Below are positions 15,628-24,543 of a stretch of DNA of 64,000 nucleotides, piece after piece (positions within the stretch are counted from its first letter, which is position 1; the number at the start of each line of letters is the position of its first letter). Position numbers and translations under genes: made by a program. Origin of the DNA: Haladaptatus litoreus (GTDB taxonomy: Archaea > Halobacteriota > Halobacteria > Halobacteriales > Haladaptataceae); contig NZ_FTNO01000008.1 in assembly GCF_900156425.1 (NCBI RefSeq), positions 141,465-205,464 on the forward strand, in the 5' to 3' direction. Under the pieces are notes generated by a model. The model was not told where the DNA came from. It made no database searches and was given only the letters and a program-made list of their open reading frames with translations.

Positions 15628-18420
15628 ATGTTCAACAACTTATTCGGCGGCGATGACACCCCTGACACCGAGTCAGTAGACACCGATCGCGACGACCAGG
15701 ATGCCGACGAGATCCCCGATAAGCTTCGGGCACCAACTGGCGAACCGTATCAGATAACGCCGACTGGAAACGATCGAATCGGCGGTGCCGAGGTGCTTAC
15801 GCACACCGAAGAACACGGTGTCGTGGCTGGTCCGAAGGTTCGCCGCCTCCTCGAAGGGTCACGTAACCGTCCAGAGGGGCCGCTGTGGACGGGCTACAAC
15901 GACAGTGCTCAGGAGGGATTTCGCGAAGTACCGATTGAGTTCGGATCGCTCTTTCAGCATAATTGGGTGTGTGGAACGACCGGTGCGGGGAAGACGACAG
16001 AACTGCTGAACTGGATGGTACAGTTAGCGTACGCTGGCCACGGGTTCGTCTACTTTGACCCGAAGGCACGCGACTCGAAAGAACTCCTCCAACTGCTCCC
16101 GGAAGATCGGCTTGACGACGTGATTTGGATCGAACCCGGTGACGAGGACTTTGATCGGGACGTCGGAATCAACTTCCTCGAAATACCCGAGACAGATAGC
16201 CAGGTCGAACAAGAGCGCGAAATTGAGGATCGACTTGAGAACCTGAAAGCGATTCTCGATAACGACGACTACTGGGGACCGCGCATGCGGGCGATTACCG
16301 AGAGTATGGGCCGTGCGATGATGAAATCGGACAAAGACTACTCGGTGATCGATTTCTACTTTGTGCTGTTGAATCAGGAACGTCGCGAACAATTCGCCGA
16401 GGAAGTTGAAGATCCGTATATCAAGGAGTTCGTGAACGAGATTGCCGAGATGGACGACGATGCCGTTCGTCCCCTCCTGTCACGAGTGAAAAACTGGGTC
16501 GAGAACGGAGTAATTCGTCGAATCATCGCTCAGCGTGAGAGCTCGATCGACTTCCAGAAGATCATCGATGAGAACAAAATCGTAATTGTCCGAACGCCGG
16601 TGTCGAACCAGGACGTCAAACAGATGATTACGCTCGGGGTGATGCGTCCGATCTGGAGTGCTGTGCAGAATCGGTCGTTCGAGAACGGGAGGAACGAGCC
16701 GTTCTTTGCGATTTTCGACGAGTTCGACGCCATCGCGAGTCAGAACTTAGATGTGAAAAATATGCTCGCTCGGGCCCGCTCGATGCGCCTGTCCGTGACC
16801 ATCGCCTGCCAATACCCCGAACAACTCAAAGAAGCGGGCGTGCTGAGCGCCGTCAAAGCGAACTGTAACAACCCGGTAATCTTTCGCCTGCCAAACGACG
16901 AAGACGCTCGTCCCGTCGCGAAGCTGTTCAAGGGATACACTGAGGAGGATTTGATGGAGACCGAGAACTTCCAGGTGTGGACGCGGATTCCCATCAAAGG
17001 CGGGATGCAATACTCTGACCCGCTCAAGATTCACACGTTCGCGCCATATCCACCACTTCGGTCTGAAGAGGACGGCGAGGACGTGATACACCGGAGTCTG
17101 GAGCAGTATGGAAGTCCACCGATTACCGACGCAGAAATTCAGCGCGAATTGCCGTATGGCGAGTTGAACGAGGGAACGACTGCGGACGATCCGGCAGACC
17201 TCCCGGTCGGGACAGATGAGCACTTGCGGAATCAGACATTGAAGGCCGTCTACGACGAGAGCATCCGCCAGAGCGAACCGGGCGGGTGGGTACAAATAGC
17301 GGCGTGTGTCGAGCGGCTGAATCGGTATCTGCCCGGCGACGACGTGACCGACGCCGGGAAAGCATGGCGCAAAGTCTTGCAGCGAGTACCCGATACGCAC
17401 CTCGACCATCGGGAGGTCGAGGACGAGATGGAAGTCAAGCCGCTTGATACCGGGTTTTTGAATCTCGGTGACTCCGAGAACGACGGGAAGGCCGAGCATT
17501 GGGCTCCGATGGCTGATGCGTACGTGCCGATGACACAACTTGGGTTCATCTTCGAGATTCCCGAGCAGACGGGGGAGGCCATGCCCGACGGTCTTGCTCG
17601 AACGGACGATATGCTCGCAATCACGCCGGACGACGACCACGAGGAAATCGCCGAGAAAGTGACCAGCTACCGTCAGCAAAAGCAGCTTCCCTATCGTCTC
17701 GCCGGGACCAAAGACGCCTATATCGAGAGCGAACACACGACTGGGAGTACCCAACCCTCCCAGACAGTGAAGAATCTCGCCCAAGCCCACAACGCGGGCC
17801 ATCGGTGCCTCTTCTTCGCCCGTGAAGACGTAGCCGAAGACGTGTATGATACGGTTGCTCACGAGCCGTTCTGTTGTCGGAGCAGTCACCCCGACGACAC
17901 CGAACGACGGTTCTACACCGGGACACAGACGCTCACTATCGACGGCGAGACCATCACGCGGCCCGGTGGCCGGGAGAACGTCTGGGTGTACGACGAGCAG
18001 ACCGGCGAGTACATCCTGCGCGACGGTGACGGCACCGTGCATGCCCGCTTTGAGACGGCTGCGGACATCTTCACCGACGCCAGTGCCTACCCAGAGGGTG
18101 GCGAGCGGAACGTCAAGCCGCCGGTGATTCCTGAGTACGAGATGGACGGCGATTTGAGTGAGGTCGAGTGGGACGTGATCGTCGTCCCGCCGGAAACACA
18201 GACGCCGATGGACATCCGACTGTACGAGGGTGGCGAGCAGACGCCGCTGACTGATTTGGTGGACGATGCCGGGGACAACCCTGAGAGTCGCGATGAGCAG
18301 GACGAGACGGCGACTGAAACGCAGACTGCCGATGTGACACGCGAGTCAGTGCAGAGCGCCGAGGAAATCGATACTGAAGAGTCGGTTGAAGAGGGGCTGA
18401 CTGGACTGTTTAGCAAGTAA
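15628..18420 (+). CDS. VirD4/TraD-like coupling ATPase
   Basis: A 930-residue protein of the conjugative coupling-protein/HerA superfamily. Walker A is GTTGAGKT (116-123) and Walker B is AIFDEFD (361-367); between them lie a VYFDPKARD motif and an all-alpha insert. AISQ-like sensor residues follow in ITIACQYPEQL. The C-terminal 400 residues form a second region with a winged-helix-like part (WVQIAACVERLNRY), beta-rich segments and a very acidic tail. No N-terminal membrane helix is present, so it is probably soluble and recruited by the accessory protein upstream. It would feed DNA to the secretion channel. It closes the module; no relaxase gene is recognised nearby. Confidence 0.8.
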   Translation: MFNNLFGGDDTPDTESVDTDRDDQDADEIPDKLRAPTGEPYQITPTGNDRIGGAEVLTHTEEHGVVAGPKVRRLLEGSRNRPEGPLWTGYNDSAQEGFREVPIEFGSLFQHNWVCGTTGAGKTTELLNWMVQLAYAGHGFVYFDPKARDSKELLQLLPEDRLDDVIWIEPGDEDFDRDVGINFLEIPETDSQVEQEREIEDRLENLKAILDNDDYWGPRMRAITESMGRAMMKSDKDYSVIDFYFVLLNQERREQFAEEVEDPYIKEFVNEIAEMDDDAVRPLLSRVKNWVENGVIRRIIAQRESSIDFQKIIDENKIVIVRTPVSNQDVKQMITLGVMRPIWSAVQNRSFENGRNEPFFAIFDEFDAIASQNLDVKNMLARARSMRLSVTIACQYPEQLKEAGVLSAVKANCNNPVIFRLPNDEDARPVAKLFKGYTEEDLMETENFQVWTRIPIKGGMQYSDPLKIHTFAPYPPLRSEEDGEDVIHRSLEQYGSPPITDAEIQRELPYGELNEGTTADDPADLPVGTDEHLRNQTLKAVYDESIRQSEPGGWVQIAACVERLNRYLPGDDVTDAGKAWRKVLQRVPDTHLDHREVEDEMEVKPLDTGFLNLGDSENDGKAEHWAPMADAYVPMTQLGFIFEIPEQTGEAMPDGLARTDDMLAITPDDDHEEIAEKVTSYRQQKQLPYRLAGTKDAYIESEHTTGSTQPSQTVKNLAQAHNAGHRCLFFAREDVAEDVYDTVAHEPFCCRSSHPDDTERRFYTGTQTLTIDGETITRPGGRENVWVYDEQTGEYILRDGDGTVHARFETAADIFTDASAYPEGGERNVKPPVIPEYEMDGDLSEVEWDVIVVPPETQTPMDIRLYEGGEQTPLTDLVDDAGDNPESRDEQDETATETQTADVTRESVQSAEEIDTEESVEEGLTGLFSK

Positions 18421-18554
18421 ATGGTGTTGGCTCTGGTGAATCCCCAGAGTATGATCGGAATAGAGTGCTAACTACGTCCTCTGTATTCAGTACCCTATCA
18501 TCCTTTGGGTTATGCTTGAGAAATTAAATAGAGCGTGTGCAACGTGTGTGTTGC

Positions 18555-18779
18555 TCAGTTAGGAGTTCCAGTTGGCTTGTTGAACAAAGCGATGAATGTA
18601 TATCCGAGGTAGAAGCCAGTTCCATGAATAAGCGTCTGGGTCATGAGTTCTTCGGGTGTGTTGATTTCCAGAAGACGGAGAAACCACATATCACTAAGGG
18701 AGATGAGAAACGCGAGAGCGTACGTGAACACCGCCCTACGAATACTAAATAGAGGACTTGCCCGTACTTGTTCAAACAC
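18555..18779 (-). CDS. Small membrane protein
   Basis: A 74-residue frame starting with GTG and holding two hydrophobic helices (VFTYALAFLISLSDMWFL and THGTGFYLGYTFIALF-like). Start choice is uncertain. No family is recognised. It faces the coupling ATPase gene convergently. Confidence 0.4.
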   Translation of the reverse strand: MFEQVRASPLFSIRRAVFTYALAFLISLSDMWFLRLLEINTPEELMTQTLIHGTGFYLGYTFIALFNKPTGTPN

Positions 18780-18853
18780 ATTGTCGAATCTCCTGGCAAA
18801 GTGTATAGTCTTTCTCTGTGTCTATCGCTCAATCGAATGCGAGTCCGTGCAAC

Positions 18854-19219
18854 TTAGGCCGGGCTCACGCTCTGGACGCGCGTCCCGATGTGATGGATCA
18901 TACTGACTGTATAGGTCAATACACCAAGCGTTGCGAGCGCTGCCCCGACGAGAACCGCTGAGTCACCCAATCTGAGAATTCCACCCACACTTGCGCCAGC
19001 GAGGGTAAATCCGAGAGCTGCCACCCCCGCAGTGAGGGCTGGTGCCCGTGCTCCAATCTTCACAGCACCGAGAGCAGTCGCCCCGGCGATAGCCCCGAAA
19101 ATGAGTGGCGCATCGAGGCCGAACGGAACGACACCCATTAGGACTGACCAGTACGCTCCAGCCGAGAGAACGAACAGTCCGAGCGGCATGAGTATCGCTC
19201 TGAGTTTCGATTTTTTCAT
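18854..19219 (-). CDS. Four-helix membrane protein
   Basis: A 121-residue protein made almost wholly of hydrophobic helices (AILMPLGLFVLSAGAYWSVL, APLIFGAIAGATALGAV, ALTAGVAALGFTLAGASVGG, SAVLVGAALATLGVLTYTV) with a basic N-terminus MKKSKLR that should stay in the cytoplasm. The ATG at 19219 was preferred to a TTG at 19246. The family is not recognised; neighbours are another small membrane protein and a winged-helix regulator. Confidence 0.55.
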   Translation of the reverse strand: MKKSKLRAILMPLGLFVLSAGAYWSVLMGVVPFGLDAPLIFGAIAGATALGAVKIGARAPALTAGVAALGFTLAGASVGGILRLGDSAVLVGAALATLGVLTYTVSMIHHIGTRVQSVSPA

Positions 19220-19411
19220 GTATTTGTCGATGAGAGAGGAAGACAAATATCTTCGGTGGCTCTTCTTTATGTGGAGCGATACACGTACGCTCTATGTCGA
19301 TCACTTCGATTCTCCACTAAACCGCGACTACCCAGTGACCGATTCGCACCCGCTATTCAGCACGATCTCCCCAAATTGACACTGATTGAGGGATTCAACA
19401 GAGCCACGGCG

Positions 19412-19888
19412 TTACTGAAGCAACTCCGCTGCTTTCTCGTTGTCTATGAGGTCGGCTTGCCGGGCAACTTTGACGAGCATTTTCTGGGTATCTTCGAGAT
19501 CGCTGCGGAGCACGTCAATTTCATCCTGCTGTGCCTGTATCTGCTCATGGAGAGCATCGGTAGGTACACCGGGTGTGACTGCGCCGTCCAAATTCGTTTC
19601 TGTAAACGTCTGCCCCTTGTCAGTGAGCCGCCACACACGCGCTTTGGACCCACCATGGGAGACGTACTGACGCTCTGCGGTTTCCGTGAGGAGACCCCAC
19701 CGCTCTAGGGTGTTGAGATGGTGGTTCATACTCCCACTGGGCACGCCGCTACGTTGGCGCAGAGTGGAGGTATCGAGTTCTCTTGTATCAGCTTCCTTGA
19801 ATACCGTGAGGAGGTTCCGACGATGCTCTCCGAGTTGAGCGGCAATCTCGTCCGGTGCCGGTGTCCCGGTGTGAGTATCATTTGTCAT
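19412..19888 (-). CDS. Winged-helix regulator with C-terminal coiled coil
   Basis: A 158-residue protein. Residues about 18-95 are a winged helix: LGEHRRNLLTVFKEAD, the HTH DTSTLRQRSGVPSGSMNHHL and LERWGLLTE, then a wing with VWRLTDKGQ. Residues about 112-158 form a heptad-patterned coiled coil (LHEQIQAQQDEIDVLRSDLE) likely to dimerise it. It is a transcription factor of unknown target; the divergent neighbour region is the repeat-rich zone starting near 20030. Confidence 0.75.
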   Translation of the reverse strand: MTNDTHTGTPAPDEIAAQLGEHRRNLLTVFKEADTRELDTSTLRQRSGVPSGSMNHHLNTLERWGLLTETAERQYVSHGGSKARVWRLTDKGQTFTETNLDGAVTPGVPTDALHEQIQAQQDEIDVLRSDLEDTQKMLVKVARQADLIDNEKAAELLQ

Positions 19889-20230
19889 AGGTTTCTATAG
19901 ACGGTAATAACGGGTTCTGACGGCATTAATATTACGACTGAATATAGCCGTGGTTAGAAATTCCGACACAATAACCCTCCCAACACAACATCGCCGAGTG
20001 CTACAAGAAAACAGGATGCGACGAGAAAGTAAAAGACAGATGATAGTGGGAGGCTGTGATGAAAACCGAGCGTCTACACAGTGGGCATCCAACAAAGCGC
20101 CAGAGGCTGCACCCCCAATGTATCAAAAAACAGATGTAGGCTCCGACAACGCAAGTGGGCACCCCAAAGGGCGACACAGAGCCGAGCAGATTCTACGAGA
20201 AGCGACCGACAAAACATGCCGACACAAGGT

Positions 20231-20390
20231 ACAGTCCACTAAGCAGTTCCACCACGGAAAAGCAGATCTACAGCACTGGGACAGTCCACCCGAGGTCACG
20301 CAAGGAAACCAGCGAGTGAGACAGTGGGACAGTCAGACCGTGCCGAACCCAGAGGGGATAAAGCAAAGAAGCGAAAGGGGACAGTCCAAA
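20231..20390. repeat. ACAGTCC word cluster, left side
   Basis: ACAGTCC occurs at 20231, 20281 and 20381, with ACAGTGG at 20321 and ACAGTCA at 20329. The words share one orientation, opposite to the GACTGTC cluster at 21073-21471. The surrounding 19900-20450 stretch is unusually purine-rich on the plus strand and holds no convincing gene. Confidence 0.5.
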
Positions 20391-20455
20391 GGGAGCTCAC
20401 ACCACTCCAGTGGAATGAGACCCAATCTAGCTCTCCGTGTAGAGTGCGAGAACTC

Positions 20456-20743
20456 TCAGTTTTTACGCTGGTAGTAGAGTTCAACGAGTTGGAAGACCGC
20501 CCAGACCGTGATAAAGATGGAACTGATAAAGACGATGTTCATCCCGAGCAGTGAGAGTGGCTGTGCAATTCCGAGCAGGTCAAGTGTGAACCCGACGAGT
20601 GCGCCCACGGTACCAAAGATGATGGGGCCGACGATGATGAGCGCGAGCAGCGACGCACCGATGACTTCGAGAATGTTCCGGGTGTAGGGCTGCCTGAGCG
20701 ACTGGACAACTGAACTCATAGAGAATAGTACAACTGCAGACAT
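20456..20743 (-). CDS. Small membrane protein inside the repeat zone
   Basis: A 95-residue protein with three hydrophobic helices (ILEVIGASLLALIIVGPIIF, VGALVGFTLDLLGIA, LGMNIVFISSIFITVWAVF) and a basic tail YYQRKN. The ATG at 20743 is preferred; one at 20719 is possible. It is the only credible gene between the two oppositely oriented repeat clusters. Function is unknown. Confidence 0.55.
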   Translation of the reverse strand: MSAVVLFSMSSVVQSLRQPYTRNILEVIGASLLALIIVGPIIFGTVGALVGFTLDLLGIAQPLSLLGMNIVFISSIFITVWAVFQLVELYYQRKN

Positions 20744-20871
20744 AATATAGATTTCTACACTATTCACAGTGCATCAAATGGGTGCACAAGAAGTGGGTTT
20801 CAACATCACCAACAGCGAGAATGAGGACCTCGACCGCTGGCCGGAACAACTCCGACAGATGTTGTGCGACC

Positions 20872-21005
20872 AGTGGGGTGCCAACGTGCGCGACACAACG
20901 CAACTCACGGTGAGAGACAAGCTGGGGTGCCAGCAGCACCACGCACTGTCCGTGTGCTGGTGTGAGCGCATCATCTGGGTACCAACTTAAGCGCACCAGT
21001 GGGGT
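20872..21005. repeat. GGGGTGCC words
   Basis: GGGGTGCC occurs three times (near 20876, 20924 and 21000), twice inside a longer CCAGTGGGGTGCC. The reverse complement GGCACCCC is at about 20158, on the other side of the small membrane gene, so this word also flips orientation across the zone. Confidence 0.4.
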
Positions 21006-21072
21006 GCCGTCTGTTGCGAGACACCGCAGTTTCATTGAAGTGACCCGCGACAGCGGGCCTTACTGCACGTGA

Positions 21073-21471
21073 GACTGTCCACGAGCAACAGACTGCCCTG
21101 TCCGCCGGCCACTTTCCCGACAGGGGGACTGTCTGCTTTGGCGACCAGCACGCCCTGGACTCCGACAGTGACCCACTGGAGGGACTGTCCACCCTGCCGA
21201 AACAGGTGGACGTCGACCTCGAGCAGCCACAGCCCGAGGGACTGTCTATCTAGTAGAACACTCCACGATTGCCAGTTACAGCAGGGACGACTGTCTCCCG
21301 GCAGACCCCACTGAGACTGTCAAAAGTGAGCTCCGTTGCTGAGGACTGTCACTGAGAGCGTGATGGCCACGAGAGGCGGTGAGCCGCCTGAAGGCGCCCA
21401 GATTACTCCGGAAATCTGGTGTCCTCTGTACGCAACGTGGACTGTCCACCGGCTCCAGAAACCTGACTGTC
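21073..21471. repeat. GACTGTC word cluster, right side
   Basis: GACTGTC occurs nine times in one orientation at 21073, 21128, 21183, 21240, 21289, 21315, 21344, 21440 and 21465, several as GGACTGTCCAC. Spacings of 55, 55, 57, 49, 26, 29, 96 and 25 bp are near multiples of 25-28. The stretch has no convincing coding frame and is pyrimidine-rich on the plus strand. It could be an iteron-like protein-binding array. Confidence 0.55.
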
Positions 21472-21572
21472 CCACCCGCGATAGCAGGAGCGGTCATTCG
21501 GCCGAATTGGGGCCATATTATCTCTCGACAATAGTAGGAACATTTATTTTTCCGGACCATCTACCATTGCTA

Positions 21573-21866
21573 ATGATAAACCTCCAATACAGATCACCCC
21601 AAACTCCACTTGGACTGTTTGTTGGAGCGTGGGCTATCTGGTCGCTTTCTACAATTTGGACAAGCGGGATTAACTGGCAAAGTTGGGGTGCTGTTGCCTT
21701 CGTTGGCGGCGTCACAGCTGTCTGTCTAGGTTGTCTTGTTTGGGCAATTGGTACAGCGACCGGTGATTCTTCGGAGCGGCCAGCACCGTATCGGCGACTT
21801 ATGCAACTCTTTGGCGCGCTTGGAATCCTGTTTCTCGGTGCTATTGCTCTTGCAGCTTTTCTCTAG
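21573..21866 (+). CDS. Three-helix membrane protein
   Basis: A 97-residue protein with hydrophobic helices GLFVGAWAIWSLSTIW, AVAFVGGVTAVCLGCLVWAI and LMQLFGALGILFLGAIALAAF. The ATG at 21573 follows an AT-rich stretch with a probable TATA element around 21541-21549. The longer upstream frame is repeat DNA and was not used. No family is recognised. Confidence 0.55.
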   Translation: MINLQYRSPQTPLGLFVGAWAIWSLSTIWTSGINWQSWGAVAFVGGVTAVCLGCLVWAIGTATGDSSERPAPYRRLMQLFGALGILFLGAIALAAFL

Positions 21867-21981
21867 GTTTAAAACGGCTGTTCAGGGGTCATATTACTCC
21901 ACGAACGTGTAGCCAGACCTATCGTGTCGCACATTATTCTGCACCCCCAATATTGAACTAAACATAGAAACGACCACCAGT

Positions 21982-22674
21982 ATGCATCGCTCCCTCCCCG
22001 CGTTCGGCCTGATCCTCTTTTTCGTCCTCGCAGGCTGTCTCGGCGGCTTCGGACTTGATGGCAGTAGCGACGACCCCACAACCACAACTACCAAACCACA
22101 GCCGCAGACAGAAGCCCCAGCAACGACTACAGTACCGGTAACGACCAGTACAATCCAACCAACCAGTACGACGAAGACAACGGCTTCCAGCACGACCACA
22201 TCCACCGAGACACCCACCGAACGGACAACCACAACGTTCCTTCGGACCCAAACCACCGCACGAGTGGACGCACCCGAAGACAGTGATCGCTTCGAGGCGC
22301 GGGTGACCAAAATCGTCGATCCCACGACCATCACAATCGAACACGACGGGGAAACCCAGACCGTCGATCTGATCGGTGTGAAAGTACCCAAGAGCGGATT
22401 GATGCACAAACGAGCGCTCCAGACGACCAACGCACAACTTGCCCATAGCACCGTCACTGTCGTTACTGACCCAAAGGTAGAGAGTGACGGTGATGGCCAC
22501 CTACAAGTGTACGTCTACACTGGCAATTGGCTGTATAACACCCAGTTGCTCCGATCCGGCTATGCACGGGTCGCAGATGGCGAGTTCAGCAAGCGAACGG
22601 AGTTTGAGCGAAAGCAACAAGAGGCCAAGCAAGGCGGCTACGGCCTGTGGAAGAATACGACGACAACAGCCTAA
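21982..22674 (+). CDS. Nuclease-fold (SNase-like) lipoprotein
   Basis: A 230-residue exported protein. A Sec-type signal ends in a lipobox (FFVLAGC, cysteine at about residue 19). A Thr-rich spacer of about 60 residues with likely glycosylated Thr follows. Residues about 98-225 form a staphylococcal-nuclease OB fold: ARVTKIVDPTTITIEHDG, VDLIGVKVPKSG, LLRSGYARVADGEFSK and the terminal QEAKQGGYGLW helix. The usual R-L-x-G-I-D-A-P-E active site is altered to VDLIGVKVPKS, losing the catalytic arginine, aspartate and glutamate positions, so it may bind rather than cut nucleic acid. Confidence 0.75.
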   Translation: MHRSLPAFGLILFFVLAGCLGGFGLDGSSDDPTTTTTKPQPQTEAPATTTVPVTTSTIQPTSTTKTTASSTTTSTETPTERTTTTFLRTQTTARVDAPEDSDRFEARVTKIVDPTTITIEHDGETQTVDLIGVKVPKSGLMHKRALQTTNAQLAHSTVTVVTDPKVESDGDGHLQVYVYTGNWLYNTQLLRSGYARVADGEFSKRTEFERKQQEAKQGGYGLWKNTTTTA

Positions 22675-22965
22675 CTCCTCTCATTCAACCCGAGATCCTG
22701 CATCGAATACCCACTACCGCCTGTTGCACTAAGCGGGAGTGGACATCCCATCACGTGCAGTCGCGTTGCAAACGACAGTGCGTCAAATGGGCGACCCACG
22801 AGACCAACCCATACTGTGAGTAACTGAGTGAATTCCCACCCCCTTTATCTGTCTCAGACCCTGAGGATAATGTACGGAATTGACAACTCAACGTTTGTAC
22901 CCCGATACTGGAGGGGTCGCTTGAACCGGGTTCACCGGCACTGATGGGTTTTCCTCGTTTTCTTC

Positions 22966-23010
22966 GCGTGAGGTATCACGCGGAACGCTCACAGAGTTCA
23001 ACCGTTCCGC
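22966..23010 (+). promoter_or_regulatory. Two inverted repeats before a DUF7344-type gene
   Basis: GCGTGA-GGTA-TCACGC (22966-22981) is directly followed by GCGGAACG and CGTTCCGC (22980-22987 with 23003-23010). The second ends 18 bp before the ATG at 23029. They may be operator sites or a leader structure. The rest of the 22675-22965 gap shows no gene. Confidence 0.4.
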
Positions 23011-23028
23011 AATACCGACCGATCACCC

Positions 23029-23367
23029 ATGCCACGCTCCAATTCAGCGTCACTTGACGTTATGCTCGACGCGCTCAGCAACGTCCATCGCCGCCGTATC
23101 CTGCTCGCGGTCGCAGACCACAATCCCCGTGATGAAGATGAGTTTACCCAAGATGAGATTCCAACAGATACGATACCCGATGAGGACCTCGACTCGCTAA
23201 AAACGCAGTTGCATCACACGCATTTGCCCAAGTTAGCGGATACAGGCTATATCGAGTGGGACCCACTGACTGAAACGATTCGTCGCGGGCCAAATTTCGA
23301 TGACGTTGCGCCACTCCTCAACCTAATGTCTGATCATGCAGACGAGTTACCTGACGACTGGCCGTAG
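23029..23367 (+). CDS. DUF7344-type winged-helix protein
   Basis: A 112-residue acidic protein of the haloarchaeal DUF7344 winged-helix kind: MLDALSNVHRRRILLAV is helix 1, and LKTQLHHTHLPKLADTGYIEW is the recognition helix plus turn with the family's HxxHLPKL signature. The C-terminal tail continues with RRGPNFDDVAPLL. No signal or effector domain is present. Paralogues lie at 24151, 27545 and 52349, and a membrane-anchored one at 2529. Confidence 0.75.
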   Translation: MPRSNSASLDVMLDALSNVHRRRILLAVADHNPRDEDEFTQDEIPTDTIPDEDLDSLKTQLHHTHLPKLADTGYIEWDPLTETIRRGPNFDDVAPLLNLMSDHADELPDDWP

Positions 23368-23500
23368 CCCTCGAACGCCTCGAAATGAGGACAGAGAGAC
23401 CGTTTTCCATTTTTCATCGCACCTACACGCGGTGAAGTGGGGGTGATAGTACGAAACGAGCCGAGTGTACGGTCACGCTCCGAGTGTTCTGCTCTCCAAA

Positions 23501-23992
23501 CTAGCCCTCTTTCTGTTCGTCACCAAAACCGTCACTAAAATGGAAATGGTTGAATGGCTGGACATACCGTGAGCGCAAGATCTCGGAACTCTCGACCGTG
23601 ATCCCTGACTCGTGCAGCGTGTCCGTGATACGTGTGATATCTTGGGTACTCGTGCCAACGACTTCCACATAGATATTCCGTTTACCGACAAGCATCTCAC
23701 GAACATCGACGACACCCTGTATTTCGAGCAGATGCTCGACGTATTCGGTGCGTTCGGTTGCTGGCGCGGTACAGACGAACATCACACGGAGTGGAAGATT
23801 CGCTGCTTCATAGTCGATTTCGGGATGGTAGCCCTTGATGATGCCATCCTCTTCGAGCGCTTCGATGCGGTTGCGCACCGTACTCGCAGAGGTACCGACC
23901 GTTTCGGCGATCTCTTGGGTGGTTGTATTGCGTGCATCCCTTTGGAGGTGATAGAGGATGCCACGATCCACGTTGTCAAGTGGTCGGCTCAT
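23501..23992 (-). CDS. Lrp/AsnC-family regulator
   Basis: A 163-residue protein with the Lrp/AsnC layout: N-terminal HTH (NVDRGILYHLQRDARNTTTQ and SASTVRNRIEALEEDGIIKG, residues about 6-55) and a C-terminal RAM-type ligand/oligomer domain (LRVMFVCTAPATERTEYVEH, then VREMLVGKRNIYVEVVG). Lrp proteins sense amino acids or act as global regulators; the ligand is not predictable. The ATG at 23992 is used. It is divergent from the DUF7344-type gene at 24151 and has a paralogue at 26908. Confidence 0.85.
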   Translation of the reverse strand: MSRPLDNVDRGILYHLQRDARNTTTQEIAETVGTSASTVRNRIEALEEDGIIKGYHPEIDYEAANLPLRVMFVCTAPATERTEYVEHLLEIQGVVDVREMLVGKRNIYVEVVGTSTQDITRITDTLHESGITVESSEILRSRYVQPFNHFHFSDGFGDEQKEG

Positions 23993-24150
23993 AGTTGAGA
24001 ATAGATAGCTGAGCATAAAGAGTGTTGTGAGGATCTGAGAGACTTCAAAACAGCGTCTATGGTCATCGGTTCACTCAGTTCCTCAAACGACGAGCAATGT
24101 GCAAAGTCAATGGTGTTTAAGCCTCTACAAAGCGATTCTGAGACGAAATC

Positions 24151-24465
24151 ATGCTCCTCGATGACAAATTTTCCGTACTTGCAAGCAGTGAGAGACGGCA
24201 GCTTCTCCACGCACTTACGGAGGACTCCGCGCCCGACACGGTCGCCGTTTCGCCAACCACTGTGGCGACAAACGGCGGCGACCGCGAGCACGCAATTACA
24301 CTGCACCATGTCCATCTGCCGCGACTAGAAGATCACGGCCTTATCACGTGGGATCAGAAGACAGACACAGTGACAAAAGGGCCACAATTCGCCGAGATCG
24401 AACCCCTACTCACAGACCTCACAGAGAAGTACAGTACGCAATTCAATACCGAGCCCCCTGACTAG
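24151..24465 (+). CDS. DUF7344-type winged-helix protein
   Basis: A 104-residue winged-helix protein: FSVLASSERRQLLHAL helix 1, then ITLHHVHLPRLEDHGLITWD with the HxxHLPRL signature and a TKGPQFAEIEPLL tail. It is divergent from the Lrp-type gene, with about 158 bp between the starts, so the two could regulate each other. Its closest relative in the window by these motifs is the protein at 27545, also beside an Lrp gene. Confidence 0.75.
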   Translation: MLLDDKFSVLASSERRQLLHALTEDSAPDTVAVSPTTVATNGGDREHAITLHHVHLPRLEDHGLITWDQKTDTVTKGPQFAEIEPLLTDLTEKYSTQFNTEPPD

Positions 24466-24475
24466 TTCACGTGAG

Positions 24476-24543
24476 AAACTGCCACGTGGGTGGCAGTTTG
24501 GTACGGAGTAGCGAATGGTTGGGACCCAGCCGACCTCCGTACC
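24476..24543 (+). terminator. Tandem hairpins after the DUF7344-type gene
   Basis: AAACTGCCAC and GTGGCAGTTT (24476-24485, 24490-24499) form a perfect 10-bp stem with a 4-base loop. GGTACGGAG and CTCCGTACC (24500-24508, 24535-24543) form a 9-bp stem immediately after. The first begins 11 bp past the stop codon. They may end transcription or be remains of a mobile sequence. Confidence 0.5.

Noticed and set aside
16747..18042. A 431-codon antisense frame inside the coupling ATPase gene
   Set aside because: High GC makes long antisense frames common; the forward frame has clear Walker motifs and acidic composition.
19950..20474. A 174-codon plus-strand open frame
   Set aside because: Its product is basic and low in hydrophobics, unlike haloarchaeal proteins, and it lies in purine-rich repeat DNA. 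The open frame is explained by scarcity of T.
21073..21471. CRISPR array
   Set aside because: The repeated unit is only about 7-10 bp with uneven spacing and no longer identical repeat; no cas genes are present.
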